Shown here one piece after another: positions 11,301 through 23,300 of a stretch of 64,000 nucleotides of DNA. Every line of letters starts with the position of its first letter. Position 1 is the first letter of the stretch. This stretch comes from Cinclus cinclus (Eukaryota; Chordata; Aves; Passeriformes; Cinclidae). Made by a program: the position numbers and the translations under genes. The stretch is taken from assembly GCF_963662255.1 (NCBI RefSeq), contig NC_085055.1, positions 1,163,979 to 1,227,978 of the forward strand, in the 5' to 3' direction. The notes beneath the pieces were generated by a model. The model did no database searches. It was not told where the DNA came from and worked only from the letters and a program-made list of their open reading frames with translations.

Positions 11301-14300
11301 TTAAATGAAGAACCTTGGCCTTGTGTTTTTTAGCACTCTCAGATTTAGCCAAAGTTGGCCAGGCAGTTCAGACTTGAGGGGCTCAGAGGGAACTGCTTTG
11401 TTCTGAGGTGCAGTCTGCACAAATGCTGCACTCAAAATGTGTTGGGTATTTTTTTTTTAATCATTTAGTAGTGACATTTGTTCTTAATTTCCCCTTTTTA
11501 TTCTCTCCAGGAGGTAATGTCAAGTGAAGTTCAGCATATGAGGCAGTGTGAAGGGGGGAAAAAACATTTTTTTTGTTTGATTTTGTGCTGTTTTGCTTGA
11601 GAAAAAGGCCTCAGTTCTCACGGGCTGTGCTTGGGTTCTTGTGGAACTGGAAAATGGAAAAAGATGGAGAGGCTGCAGATGGTGATCAGGGCATATGAGC
11701 TCTTGCTTGTGGAAAGCTCTGCCTTCATTAGATCATTAGCATTTTTCTTCCCTAATTTGTGCCCTGTTTGGTTTGGGGGATGGGGATCTTGTGTCTGAGT
11801 GTGTGCTTGGGGTGGATGCTCTGTGCTGGTTCCAGCACCTTTATCTTGCCTGTGCCTCAACTGGTTCTTATAATCTTCAATATTTCTTTTTTTTTTCCCC
11901 CATTTTGAAGTTTCTTGGCTGGTCTTTATCATTTTTATAATAAATTAGCATAGCTAATTAGCAAAGCCTTGCACATGTTAGCTGTTAAAGAGATCTGGCT
12001 CAGTCAGTGGGCTGTCAGTGTAAATCAGAGGAGGTTTAGGCTGGATATCAAGAGAGATTTCCTGACAGAAAGGTTTGGAAAGCACCTAGGGGGTGCTGGG
12101 GTCTCCATCCCTGATAGGGTTCTGAAAACATGGAGAAGTTGGGTTTGGGGGCTTGGTTCTGACCATGATGGTGGGCTTGGGTGGGCAGTTGGACTTGGGC
12201 CACTGGCAGAGGCCATTTCCAGCTTCGTGTCTCGGCAGTTCTGTGGGATTTGAGTGCGTGTGGGTGATTCCGGGTGACTCCGTGGGGTCACTGACCTGGG
12301 TGACAGTGATTCAGTGGGATCTCTGATCTGGGTGTGGGTGACTGTGGGGGATTGCTGATGTGGGGGTCAGTGATTCAGTGGGATCTCTGATCTGGGTGTG
12401 GGTGACTGTGTGGGATTGCTGATGTGGGGGTCAGTGATTCAGTGGGATCTCTGATCTGGCTGTGGGTGACTCTGGGAATGCTGACGTGGATGGTGTTGGT
12501 GACTCCATGGGATCTCCAACATGGATGTGGGTGACTCCATGGGATCACTGACATGGGTGTTGGTGACTCTGTGGGATTTCTGACATGATTCCCTGGGATC
12601 TCTGATATGGGTGTTGGTGATTCTGTGGGATCTCCGGCGTGGCTGCGGGTGGCTCTGTGGGATCTCCGGCGTGGCTGCGGGTGGCTCTGTGGGATCTCCG
12701 GCGTGGCTGCGGGTGACACCGCGGGATCTCCGGCGTGGCTGCGGGTGACACCGCAGCATTTCAGACGTGGGCCCCGTTGACTCCGTGGCGTCTGTAACGC
12801 GGGTGCCGTTGACAGCCCGAGAACGCCGGGGCAGAGCTCAAGGATGGGCAGCACCACTACGAGGGCGCCGTGGTGATCCTGGACGCGGGTGCTCAGTACG
12901 GCAAGGTGATCGACCGGCGCGTGCGGGAGCTCTTCGTGCAGTCCGAGATCTTCCCGCTGGAGACGCCGGCCTTCGCCATCCGCGAGCAGGGGTTCCGGTA
13001 CGTCCTGCTCCCCTCCGGAGATGAATTATTTTTGTTTGGAGTTGGTTGTTTATTAAATGTTATCTAAAGTACGGGGAGTTTTGCAGCACTTGTTGCTACC
13101 AGCTAAAAGTGAGCAAAATGCAGCTTGAGTTTAGCTGGTTGCAAGGTCTTTTAAAGCTAAATAGTTAAATGAAGAGCTAATGCTTGTATTATTTATACTT
13201 CAGTGTAGCGCTAACTATCCAATCAAAAATTATTACTTGAAACTAGGAAGAAGAAGAAACAAGAAAAGGAAGATGGGGCAACACTTAATTTTGTCTCATA
13301 CCTATTACTATATTCTAAAAACCCAAATTCCAAACCCTTCACCGTGTGAAATCACACACTTCCATTCTGACTGCACACCTGTGATTTTTAACTCCATCAC
13401 TCACATTTGGGATCCTTCTCCAAGGCCTCGGGTCCAAAGCAGTGCTCCCCTGGGGGTCAGTGTCAGAAAGCACAGAACACTCAAGACTCCCAGATTTCTC
13501 GGTTCCAATACTCACCCCTGCCTTCTCCTGGGCAGTGGCTCTGGTGCCAGTGGTGTCAGTGATTCTGCTTGAGCATGTCACGGTAATGAGCAGGAAAAGC
13601 CAATTCTTTACTCACAAAGCTCACATTTATAGGAAATATCAGCAGGCACTCTGTTAGACCTCACTGGCTGACAATGCACTGACACTCAGTTTATTGGTCA
13701 GTAAGTGGCCACGATGTATGTTTGTGAAATCTCTTTAGTTTTGGTTAGTTTACATATTTTCTTCACTGATTCCCATGGGACAGATTTCTTGTTTTTTACA
13801 GGTTCAGAGTATTTTTCTCTACAAGAGTAGTTTATTGTGCTAACTTATTCATTCTTATGATTTTTTCACACATAGGGAGGTTACAAGCTAACTGTTAGCT
13901 TAGCTAGAGTAGCAGGGCCTAAACCATATTTTATAAGGCCTTTCTTTTATCTCTACCTGTATGCAGCAGCTGCAGAAACACCTGAGCTGTGCTGGGGACA
14001 CTTGGGCAGAGATCCCTGTTGTACATTTGTCTCTTGATGCCTTTTTTGTACATCTGTTTCTTAATGTAATTTTAATAATTTCAATTCTAAAGTATCATTC
14101 CAGGGGCTGCATTTGAAATATCTGCCAAAATGTAATGATTTTGCTGTTTTACCTGTTGAATTTTTTGTGGGCTTCTAATAATTTTTTTTACCTAATTTTT
14201 TTAAGCTAACTGGCTTGGATGCTGAAGGTATTGTGGTAAATTGTGCCAGATGTTTCTGGGAAGCAGCTAATAAAACCCCCCTAGCTGACACTGCCACTTG

Positions 14301-17300
14301 TTTGCAGCAAAGAAAGGTCTTGCAATTACTTAGTACTTTGTACATTAATTTTTCATGTTTTGCTAGGCTTTTTAGGATATACATCTCTTCTGTTGGTGGA
14401 GAATAAATATCCTGAAGTGTGCAAATCACCAAAGATTTGTACTTACTTGTCAGTTTGGTACAAATCCAGGAATAGGGTGCACATGGGATTCTGGTTGTGC
14501 TCTGTAACAGATAAGACAGTGCTGCAGAAGTGCATTTTTCCAATCAGTGGTAATTAGTGAAGCAGTAAATAACTTGTGTTGATATAGGTTTGCAGTGGGA
14601 AGAACTTCAGAACAGATCAAAGTTCTTCAGAGTATTGGAATTAGACTTCTAGGACTTGTCATTGCAAATAGTTGCTCTGTAAAATGAGGCAGAGCCTTTT
14701 GCTCCAGGTCAATGCTCAAGGCTGGGGTGGTGGTTTCAGGTCACCCAGGTTGGTCAGCCACTGTGTGTCCACACAACCTGTTTGTGTCCAGTGCTGCTCA
14801 GTCAACAAACCCAGCAGGTCAACAGCTGTGGTCACTGGAAAATCGAGTTGATTCTTTTACTGCAGGATTTTGGTGCATATTTCCATGTGCTGGGAGCAGT
14901 CAGGACCCCACGTTGCAGCTCGTGCATGGAATGGGCTGAGGAGCTGAACCTGGGGCTGTGCTGAGCTTTGAGATGGGCAGCAAGAGCCAACGTTTTGCTA
15001 AATCATATTTACATGTTGTGTTTAAAAAGCCAGTTCCTCAACGTTCAGAACATTCTAGAGACAAGTGTCACCTAAATGTGGCATGAACATGAGCATTTCC
15101 TACAAGGTCCTGGCTCTGGATTTAGTCTGGGCTCTGGCACTGAGCTCTGGCTGGAATCCTGACCTCAGGGTATCAATGCACACGTTTTCCCCTGGGTGTC
15201 TTTGTGCTTCCTGATGTGCCTGTAATCCAGGGCAAGGGGGCTTTCCAGAGCTGGGTCAGCTTGTTTGGGAAGGGGTTTAGGGTAAACCAGAGAAAGGGAT
15301 ATTCATACCAGAACAGAAAAGTGTGCAGGAAATTACACAGTGGTGCAGGAAAGCTTGCAAAGTCTGCATCCTGTGCTGGTTCTGACTTCTGCACAGCTGA
15401 GAAGATGGTAGTCCTTCTCTCACAGCCTCAACCCACTTTTTTTTTTTTTACTTCAATACTTTGTGCACACTACAAACCTCTGTATTATATCAATTTTTCC
15501 AGTGGTATGGAAAAAAACCCAGTGTTTTAAGTATCTACTTTTTGACTAGAGCAGTGTATAACTATTTTGACTTGTCATAAGAATGTTCTATCTATAGGTG
15601 TGGTTGTATTCCTTTAATTCCTTCCCAGAACCCCGGGGGAACAGCTGGAGCTGTGTCAGGGGGAGGTTTGGGATGGATATCAGGAAAGATTCTTCCCCAG
15701 AGATGCTGGGCACTGCCCAGGCTCCCCAGGGAATGGGCACAGCCCCAGAGCTTCAGGAACATGTTCTGTGATTCTAATTAATATTAAATAGTGTTCTGTA
15801 CATCTGGCACTTGAGCAAATGTTTCTGTGCATGGAGTTACTTGGAGCAGTGACAATAGCAGCTGTGGAGAGAGTTCAGGTTCAGGAAATCCATAGTGTCT
15901 CCAGGCTGACCAGAAATGCCTGTGCAAGAGCAGCAGGGAGGAGCTTTCAGGATGGTTCTGTGTAAAACTACACCCAAGTCAGCTGTGCTGGTTCCAGAGC
16001 TGGCCTGGAGATCCCAGCAGGCAGGGGAACAAGTGCTGCCCCTTGCAGCTCCATCCCTCCTGGGCTGGAGGGGCTGCAGGTGACCTTGGTCCTGCAGGGT
16101 TCTTTCTCTTGGTGGCACAGACAGGTGTGGGCAGCACCGTGCCTGTTCCTGCTGCTCAGAGCCAGAAAAACTCTGGTTTGTCAGTACTTGCATGCAGCTA
16201 ATGCTGGGAGAATTATTAGATACACTTAATCCCATTCATGCAACTTCTGTCTGGTTTGGTTTTGCATTTCTGGCTCGGAACAAGTTTGGTGTTCTCTGTG
16301 AAACAAACAGTTCTGAGTCCAAGGTCTGGTCCTGGGCTAAGGCCAGAAGTTGCCCAACTGGTGCTTCTGCAGTTCATGGTCTTGTAAATCGTTATGGTTT
16401 GCAAAAACCCTCTCTTCCCCTTTGAGAGGGTTTAATTTTCTTTTATCGTGTGAAATATTAACTCCAAACCCTACATGCGCTTGTAATTCTCAACTTGTTG
16501 CTAATGCCATCTCTTCATAACCAGAATGGATGAAGGGACATTTTTTTTTTTCAGCGCATTTAGGAGTTGGGGAGTGGATTTTTTGGCTGTGTCTCTCCTC
16601 CAGATGTCACAGACTTCATAAATTATGTGTGTATATATGTATATAAAAATACATATCTTGGTGCTAATACTCTACATTTGTCCCAGCCATTCTGCTTCTC
16701 TGGTAGCTGATGGTTGGCTGTGAGGAATTTAAAATTAAAATTTAAAAAAGGTACTTTTTATGAGGGTTTATATTTGACTTTGTTTATGGGGAAATCCCTC
16801 CCTGAATGCCTGCTGGGTTTGACAGCTAAAATCAAGCTAGGTGTTACGATATCTGTGTTAAAATGTCTGTTAGAAAGTGTATCAGTTCTAAGAGTGGTAT
16901 GAAGCAATGCCAATTCTTAAAATAAATAGATGTCAAAGTAAAACGTGTATTTGTATTAATGATTTCTTCATGTTCTGTCTGCAGAGCCATCATCATATCT
17001 GGAGGACCAAACTCTGTGTATGCAGAAGATGCCCCATGGTTCGACCCAGCCATATTCACAATAGGGAAGCCAGTGCTTGGGATCTGCTACGGGATGCAGG
17101 TGCTGTTGGGAGATAACACTGAGTCCTTGGGCTTGGGGAACCTCTCCAGGAGCCAGTCCAGCCATTAAATCTGCTTGTCCACAGCCAGCTGACCTGAAGG
17201 GGCAGAGCTGGAGGAGCTGCTTTCCAGAGGCAGTGCTACAGGAGCATTCACTTGATAACAACCTGAGTTATCAACCTTTGTGTTCCTGTCTTGGCTCTGC

Positions 17301-20300
17301 CTTGTCTTGTCATGGCCTTAAACTGAAGGAGGGTAGATTTGGATTGGAGAAATTGAGAGAAATGGAGAAATTCCTCCCTGGCAGGGTGGGCAGGCCCTGG
17401 CACAGGGTGCCCAGAGCAGCTGTGGCTGCCCCTGGATCCCTGGCAGTGCCCAAGGCCAGGTTGGACACTGGGCTTGGGACAGTGGGAGGTGTCCCTGCCA
17501 TGGCAGGGGTGGCACTGGATGAGCTTCAAGGTCCTTCCAACCCAAACCAGCCTGGGATCAGTTGCATAAATGTTTTTTTTCTTTGGTGCAGTGCTGTGAA
17601 TTGGGTTCCACACTCCCTCTTCTTGTCAGAGTAAATACAACCTGTCAGTCACTCATGAATTCTGCCCAGCTGATGCTGGGGAAGGCACCTCTCTGGAAAC
17701 TAGAGGAGCAGTGTCTCAGGCATGGGCTGTTCCTAGCACAGTTCTTGAGAGTGCTTAACACTCCTTCACCAAAAAAGAAATAACCCTTACTTACCTTTGG
17801 ACTCACTGGTGATCCTGCAGAGATCTGGTAGATCCCAGCTGAGCAAAACAAACTTCCAGGGAGACAAGGGCTGCTTTAGGTGCATGACTTCTGCTTTGTG
17901 CATCTTGCTTTTCCCAGGGGTAGTCACAAAATAGAGCTAAGGGAATAAATTCAGGTTTTTGACGTGGCCTTGGGCACTCAGCTGGTTTGCAGAGCAGCCC
18001 TTTCTGAGGGAAGGAGCTGCACACTATGGAATATAGATTATGGTGCAAATCTCTGCCTGCGGGGTTCTGCTCCCTGTGTGTGGCACTGGCCCCCAGCTCT
18101 GCTGGCAGAGGGGAACCAGCCCAGTACAGAGCAGGGATTAGTTCTGAGGGGAATTCCTACAGCTTTGGAAAAGAGCAGGAATGTGGTGAGGTGCTGCCAA
18201 CCCTGGTGAGGGATGGAGTGATGCAGGCTATGAGGGGTTTTCTCATGGAGTCCTTTTGCTCTGCAGATGATGAACAAGGTGTTTGGAGGGACGGTGCACA
18301 AGAAGAGCGTTCGGGAGGATGGAGTGTTCAGCATCACCCTGGACAACACCTGCTCACTCTTCAGGTGCTCACACATTGCCAGATATCAGAGCTCTAGCAG
18401 TCCAGGAAACTGTGTCTGGAGGAGAGGCAGGGTATTAAAAAAAAAAAGACAAAATTATCTGATAATTTCTGATAAAACTTTTACAAGTGTGGTGACAAAT
18501 AAGCAGATCACTCATTGACACAAATACTTAGGGATAACTTTGCAATTGGCTATAAAAAAGCAGGTGTATTTCTGGGAATATTGTATATTATTTCAGAGTC
18601 TTCATTGAGACTGTAAGTGCACCTCGATCTGAGAACATTTGAGTTAAGCTCTTGTCTCCTGAAGTGCACTGGTCTTGTGTTTGTTGGTGCCCATCCAGTT
18701 TTGGAAAGGGCACAGAAAATCCAAACCCATTCCTCTCCTACCTTCCTTTAAAACTGCTTTGTGATATTTTATAAACCAGAATTAGATTTCTTGATGATTT
18801 TGTTGATGGCTTTCAAGTTCCTTGTAGGAAGTCTGACAGTTTACTCATCCCTGGTTTTCCAGTTTCATTTTCTTCCTTCTCTAGGGCTCCTTCAGAACTG
18901 TCTCATGTGCCCAAATTGTCCTGAAACAAGAGAGTTTTGAATAAGAAAAGTTCACTTTGTTGAAATAAAAAGCCTGCCGCTATCCTGGTTGAGTCCAGAT
19001 GGCTCCCCATTTCCAACAGGGGACTTCAGTCCTGGGGTGCTCATAAGGAGAGACCCACAAACCCTTCAGAATTCAGATCAGTTCCCTTCTGCAGGAGGGC
19101 TGTGTAGGACAGAGACTTAGGCAGCTCCCAAGGGAGGCATCTCCCAGCTGCAGATGGCCGTTCCTGGGAAGGGAATCCTGCAGACATTTCCAGTGTCCTG
19201 ATCTATGGAGATGTGCTTCTGTTGGAATCCCTCAGAGCATCTCTTGGAGAGGCACAGAATTAGGTCTTTGTTCTTTCTTGAATTGATTCTAGTTTTTAAT
19301 CCTGGTTTAGGGGCCTTCAGAAGGAAGAGCTTGTGCTCCTCACTCATGGAGACAGTGTGGATAAAGTAGCTGATGGATTCAAAGTGGTGGCACAGTCTGG
19401 CAACATTATAGCAGGTATTTATTTTATCCTGAATTTGTCTTCTGATAATGTTTGGTAAAGTAAAGAATTAGGGCAGACAGGGCTTAGAACCAAATGGGAA
19501 CAGAGCAATAGCTCTTGTTAGTTAATTGCCAAATAAATGAATTGTTTTTAACAATTTCTAGTCTGTGTGTGTGTGTGTGAAGCTGTCACGATAATAAAGA
19601 AATAGACTTTAAAAGGAATGGTCCTGATTTAAATGTGGTTGAAATTAACATTATTTATGTAGTTTATATTATTTTAAAGCATGCATGTGTTGTTTGTCTT
19701 AGAAATAAAATATCCTCTGCCCTTAAGGCAGGGGAGAGGGAGACCTGCACTGTGGTGTGCAGTGCCAGTGGGGTTTGGGTTGTGCTCTGTAACAGTACAA
19801 GCCAAGCACTGTTTAATTATTAAAGCTTTATTAACTTGTTACTGTATTTAATGTTGCATGAATGTTCAACTGAGCAAGACTAATGTAAAAGCAGGGCTTT
19901 TAACATCACGCAGAAATTGTCCCGGGAACTTGTGGCACCTTAGAATTTGGGGTTTGACAGCCACTGGAGTTCCCAAATCCCAAAGAGCCACTTTGAGTCT
20001 CGTGCTTGACATGGGTATGCATTCAGTTCCTGCTTATTTATTTATTTTTGTTTTGTTGTGTGTGCCAGGCATAGCAAATGAGTCTAAAAAGCTCTATGGA
20101 GCACAGTTCCACCCTGAGGTGAGCCTCACAGTGAACGGGAAGATGATCCTGAAGAATTTCCTGTATGATATAGCAGGATGCAGTGGCACCTTCACCGTGG
20201 AGAACAGGGAGCGCCAGTGCATCCAGGACATCAAAGAGAAAGTGGGATCCTCAAAGGTCCTGGTGAGTTGAGTCAGAGCTCACGTGCAGAACCACTGACA

Positions 20301-23300
20301 GTGACTGGGTGTAAATGTGGTAACTGCACCACTTAATTAGTGACTTGTCTTCATTTTCTGCAGCCTTCACTCAGAGTCAGGATTCAAAACACAAAGGTGA
20401 TGAATTTTCTTGGGCTTGGTTGTTTATTAAATCTTATCTAAAGTACAGAGAGTTCTGCTACACTTGTAGCTACCAGCTAGAAGTGAGCAAAATGGAGATG
20501 AATTGAGCTAGTTACAAGGTCTTTTAGAGCTAAACTGTCCAATAACAACACCAGTATTATTTATACTTTTCACCCAATAACCAAACTCCTGTAACCTGCA
20601 GTGCAGCACTGACTATCCAACCAAAAACCACTGCCTGAAATCATGAAGAAGGAAGAAGACAGCGACAACACCCAAAACCCCTCCATCTTGTCCCATATCT
20701 ATTACTATATCCTAAAAATCCAAATTCCAAACCCTTCACCATGTGAAATCACACACTTCCATTCTAACTGCACACCCGTGATTTTAACTCCATCACTCAG
20801 ATTTGGAATCCTTCTTCAAGGCCTCAGGTCAATAGCAGTGTTCCCCTGGGGGGGTCAGTGTCAGAAAGCACAGAACACTCAAAACTCCCAGATTTCTGGG
20901 TTCCATCAGCTGGGGTTCATTTGGGAAGTGGGGAATTGTCGTGGTGTGGGTTCTGCATCAGCAGGTTTTGGAGCAGTTGCAGGGCCAGGGTTGCTCCTTG
21001 GCTGTAGGTCAGTGTCCTGCTCTCCCCTGCCAGCTGCTGTGTGTTAACACCTTCCCTGAAGGTGGCTAAGGGGGGGTCCATGGAGGTCCAGCCTTCCTTC
21101 TCCCAACTTCTAAGGTAGTCTGAGAAGCCTGTGGCCACAAGCAATCAGCTCTCAGTGATTTCAGCTCAGGGATTTCAGCTCTGCTTGTGAGGCCATCCCA
21201 GGCTGACTCAGGGACAGAGAGACAGGAGCACTATATGGCACGTCCACAGAGATTCCTTTAATTATCCAGCTGCTCTGTGAAGGGGGCCTGGGACAACAAC
21301 TCCCTGGAGAACTGGGAGGAAAACTGGGGTTTTTATGGGGGGAAGCAAGGGTAGTACCAAAGGAGGAAAGACCAACAGGTTACAAGTATTACCATGGGTA
21401 CTAGGGCACAGTGGGATCACTGGAGCCTTTGGGGATAGCTCACAGTGATAAGGGGGGATGTGCCCACCTAAGGGGCATCTCTCCAGGGGAGGGTTGAGAT
21501 AAGCTAATCACAGCCCATTCAAGGGACATCCCTCCAAGGCAGGGCCATCAGCCTCCACACTTCCCAATCACAGCTGACCTTCTGTGGGGTTTTTTCCCTT
21601 TCCCCTTTTTCTGGGCAGGTGCTGCTCAGTGGCAGCATGGACTCCACAGTGTGCACATTTCCCCATGCCCAGCTGATGCACTGTGGGGATTTTTCCCCTT
21701 TCCTGGCTCAGTGGGGACATGGACTCCACGGTGTGCACATTTCCCCATGCCCAGCTGACCCTCCGTGGGCTTTTATTTTTATCCCTTTCCCTGGCAGGTG
21801 CTGCTCAGTGGTGGTGTGGACTCCACGGTGTGCACATTTCCCTGTGCCCAGCTGACCTCTGTGGGTTTTTATCCCTTTTCCCTTTCCCTGGCAGGTGCTG
21901 CTCAGTGGTGGTGTGGACTCCACGGTGTGCACATTTCCCTGTGCCCAGCTGACCCTCCGTGGGTTTTTATCCCTTTTCCCTTTCCCTGGCAGGTGCTGCT
22001 CAGTGGTGGTGTGGACTCCACGGTGTGCACGGCGCTGCTGAACCGCGCTCTGAACCGCGAGCAGGTCATGGCCGTGCACATCGACAACGGCTTCATGCGC
22101 AAGAGGGAGAGCCAGGCCGTGGAGGAGGCCCTCAAGAAGCTGGGCATCCAGGTGAAAGGTACCTCACTCTGCTCCGTGTTTTTTATGCTCTTCCTGTGCT
22201 GGTGCTTGTGGTGGTTTTGCCAAAATCTGCCCTCAGGGTTGCGTTTCGTTGCACTGCTGTTCCCGCTCTGGTGCCGAGGCCAGGCTGCTGATGTGGAACC
22301 ACCTGAACCTGCTCACAGCATTTAAACCTGGAATTTAGGCCTTGTTCACTTGACTGGAGCATAGCTGCTCACAGCATTTAAACCTGAGTTTTAGGCCTTG
22401 TTTCCTAGATTGGAGCACACAGTGAGCTGCCCCATCTCCTCAGACGTTGGTGTCTGTGCAGGTGGGGCACACACAGCAGAGCAGTGGATTTGTGCCTTGG
22501 TCACTTCTCTGCTGAGGGAATCCTGTTATCACTATGTCACTGAATTTCCATTTTCTCCAGCATCTTGATTAACACTTTGAGCTTCATCTCTTATCCTGAG
22601 TCTTTTTCTTTGTCAGCTGTAAACTCATTTGGGTGATTGAATGCTACTATAGCCAAAATGACTTTCAAGGCATTTTTTTCTTGCTTTGAAAGAGGTGCAT
22701 TTCAATGGTTTTGGAGTTACTTTCTGAGGACGAGGTGTTGGTTGGACTCAGTGGTCTGGGAGGTCTTTTCCAACCTTTATGGTTCTGTGAAGGAATTAAC
22801 TGAGAGTGCAGAAAGTGCCCAGACATGGCTGATGAGAAGGCTCAGAGGTTTTTTGTACCTCAACTATGAGGAGGTCAGAGAGGACCAAGTTTGTGCCAGG
22901 AGCTCGAGCTGCTCTGTGCTGCCTGCCTGGTGAATTCCTGAGCCCTGCCTGCCTGTTCTGGGGCTCTGTGCCTTGTCCAGGGCTTCTGTTCTGCTCAGGC
23001 AGTGTGGCATTGGGTGAGCAGTGCTTCCCACTGCCACACTGCAGCCTCAGCTCAGGACACTGCCTCAGCTGCAGTGTCCTCAGCTTCATTGCAAACACAT
23101 TTTTCTACATTTATTTTCACTTTTGTTTTTTAAGTGGAAAACCCATGTCTTATTCTTGTACTCTGTGGAGCAATAAACCTGGGTTCTGGCAGGCAGCCAG
23201 AGGAGCAAATTGAGGGAATCCCTTTGTTGCAAATGCTCCTTCTGTAGGTCATGGAGTTCAGTCTGGTAGAAGATGCCAGAGAGCCTCCCAGCTGATCTCT

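Larger units (their letters stand above)
7994..12815 (+). other. GMPS intron 1
   Basis: A 4.8-kb intron. It holds the downstream half of the CpG island, a 154-bp-spaced duplication (about 8494-8735), a CR1-like segment (12025-12145) and a minisatellite (about 12243-12815) that runs into the exon 2 acceptor. No coding content recognised elsewhere. Confidence 0.8.
12998..16984 (+). other. GMPS intron 2
   Basis: A 4-kb intron. An LTR-like repeat (13020-13510) lies directly behind the donor, a CR1-like piece sits at 15635-15790, and short poly-T runs occur (15438, 16540). No coding content recognised. Confidence 0.75.

Noticed and set aside
12243..12815. CRISPR-like array of regular units
   Set aside because: Units are contiguous and imperfect without unique spacers, next to a vertebrate exon; it is a minisatellite.
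17077..17634. 185-codon ORF continuing past GMPS exon 3
   Set aside because: Different frame from exon 3 and composed largely of CR1-like sequence.
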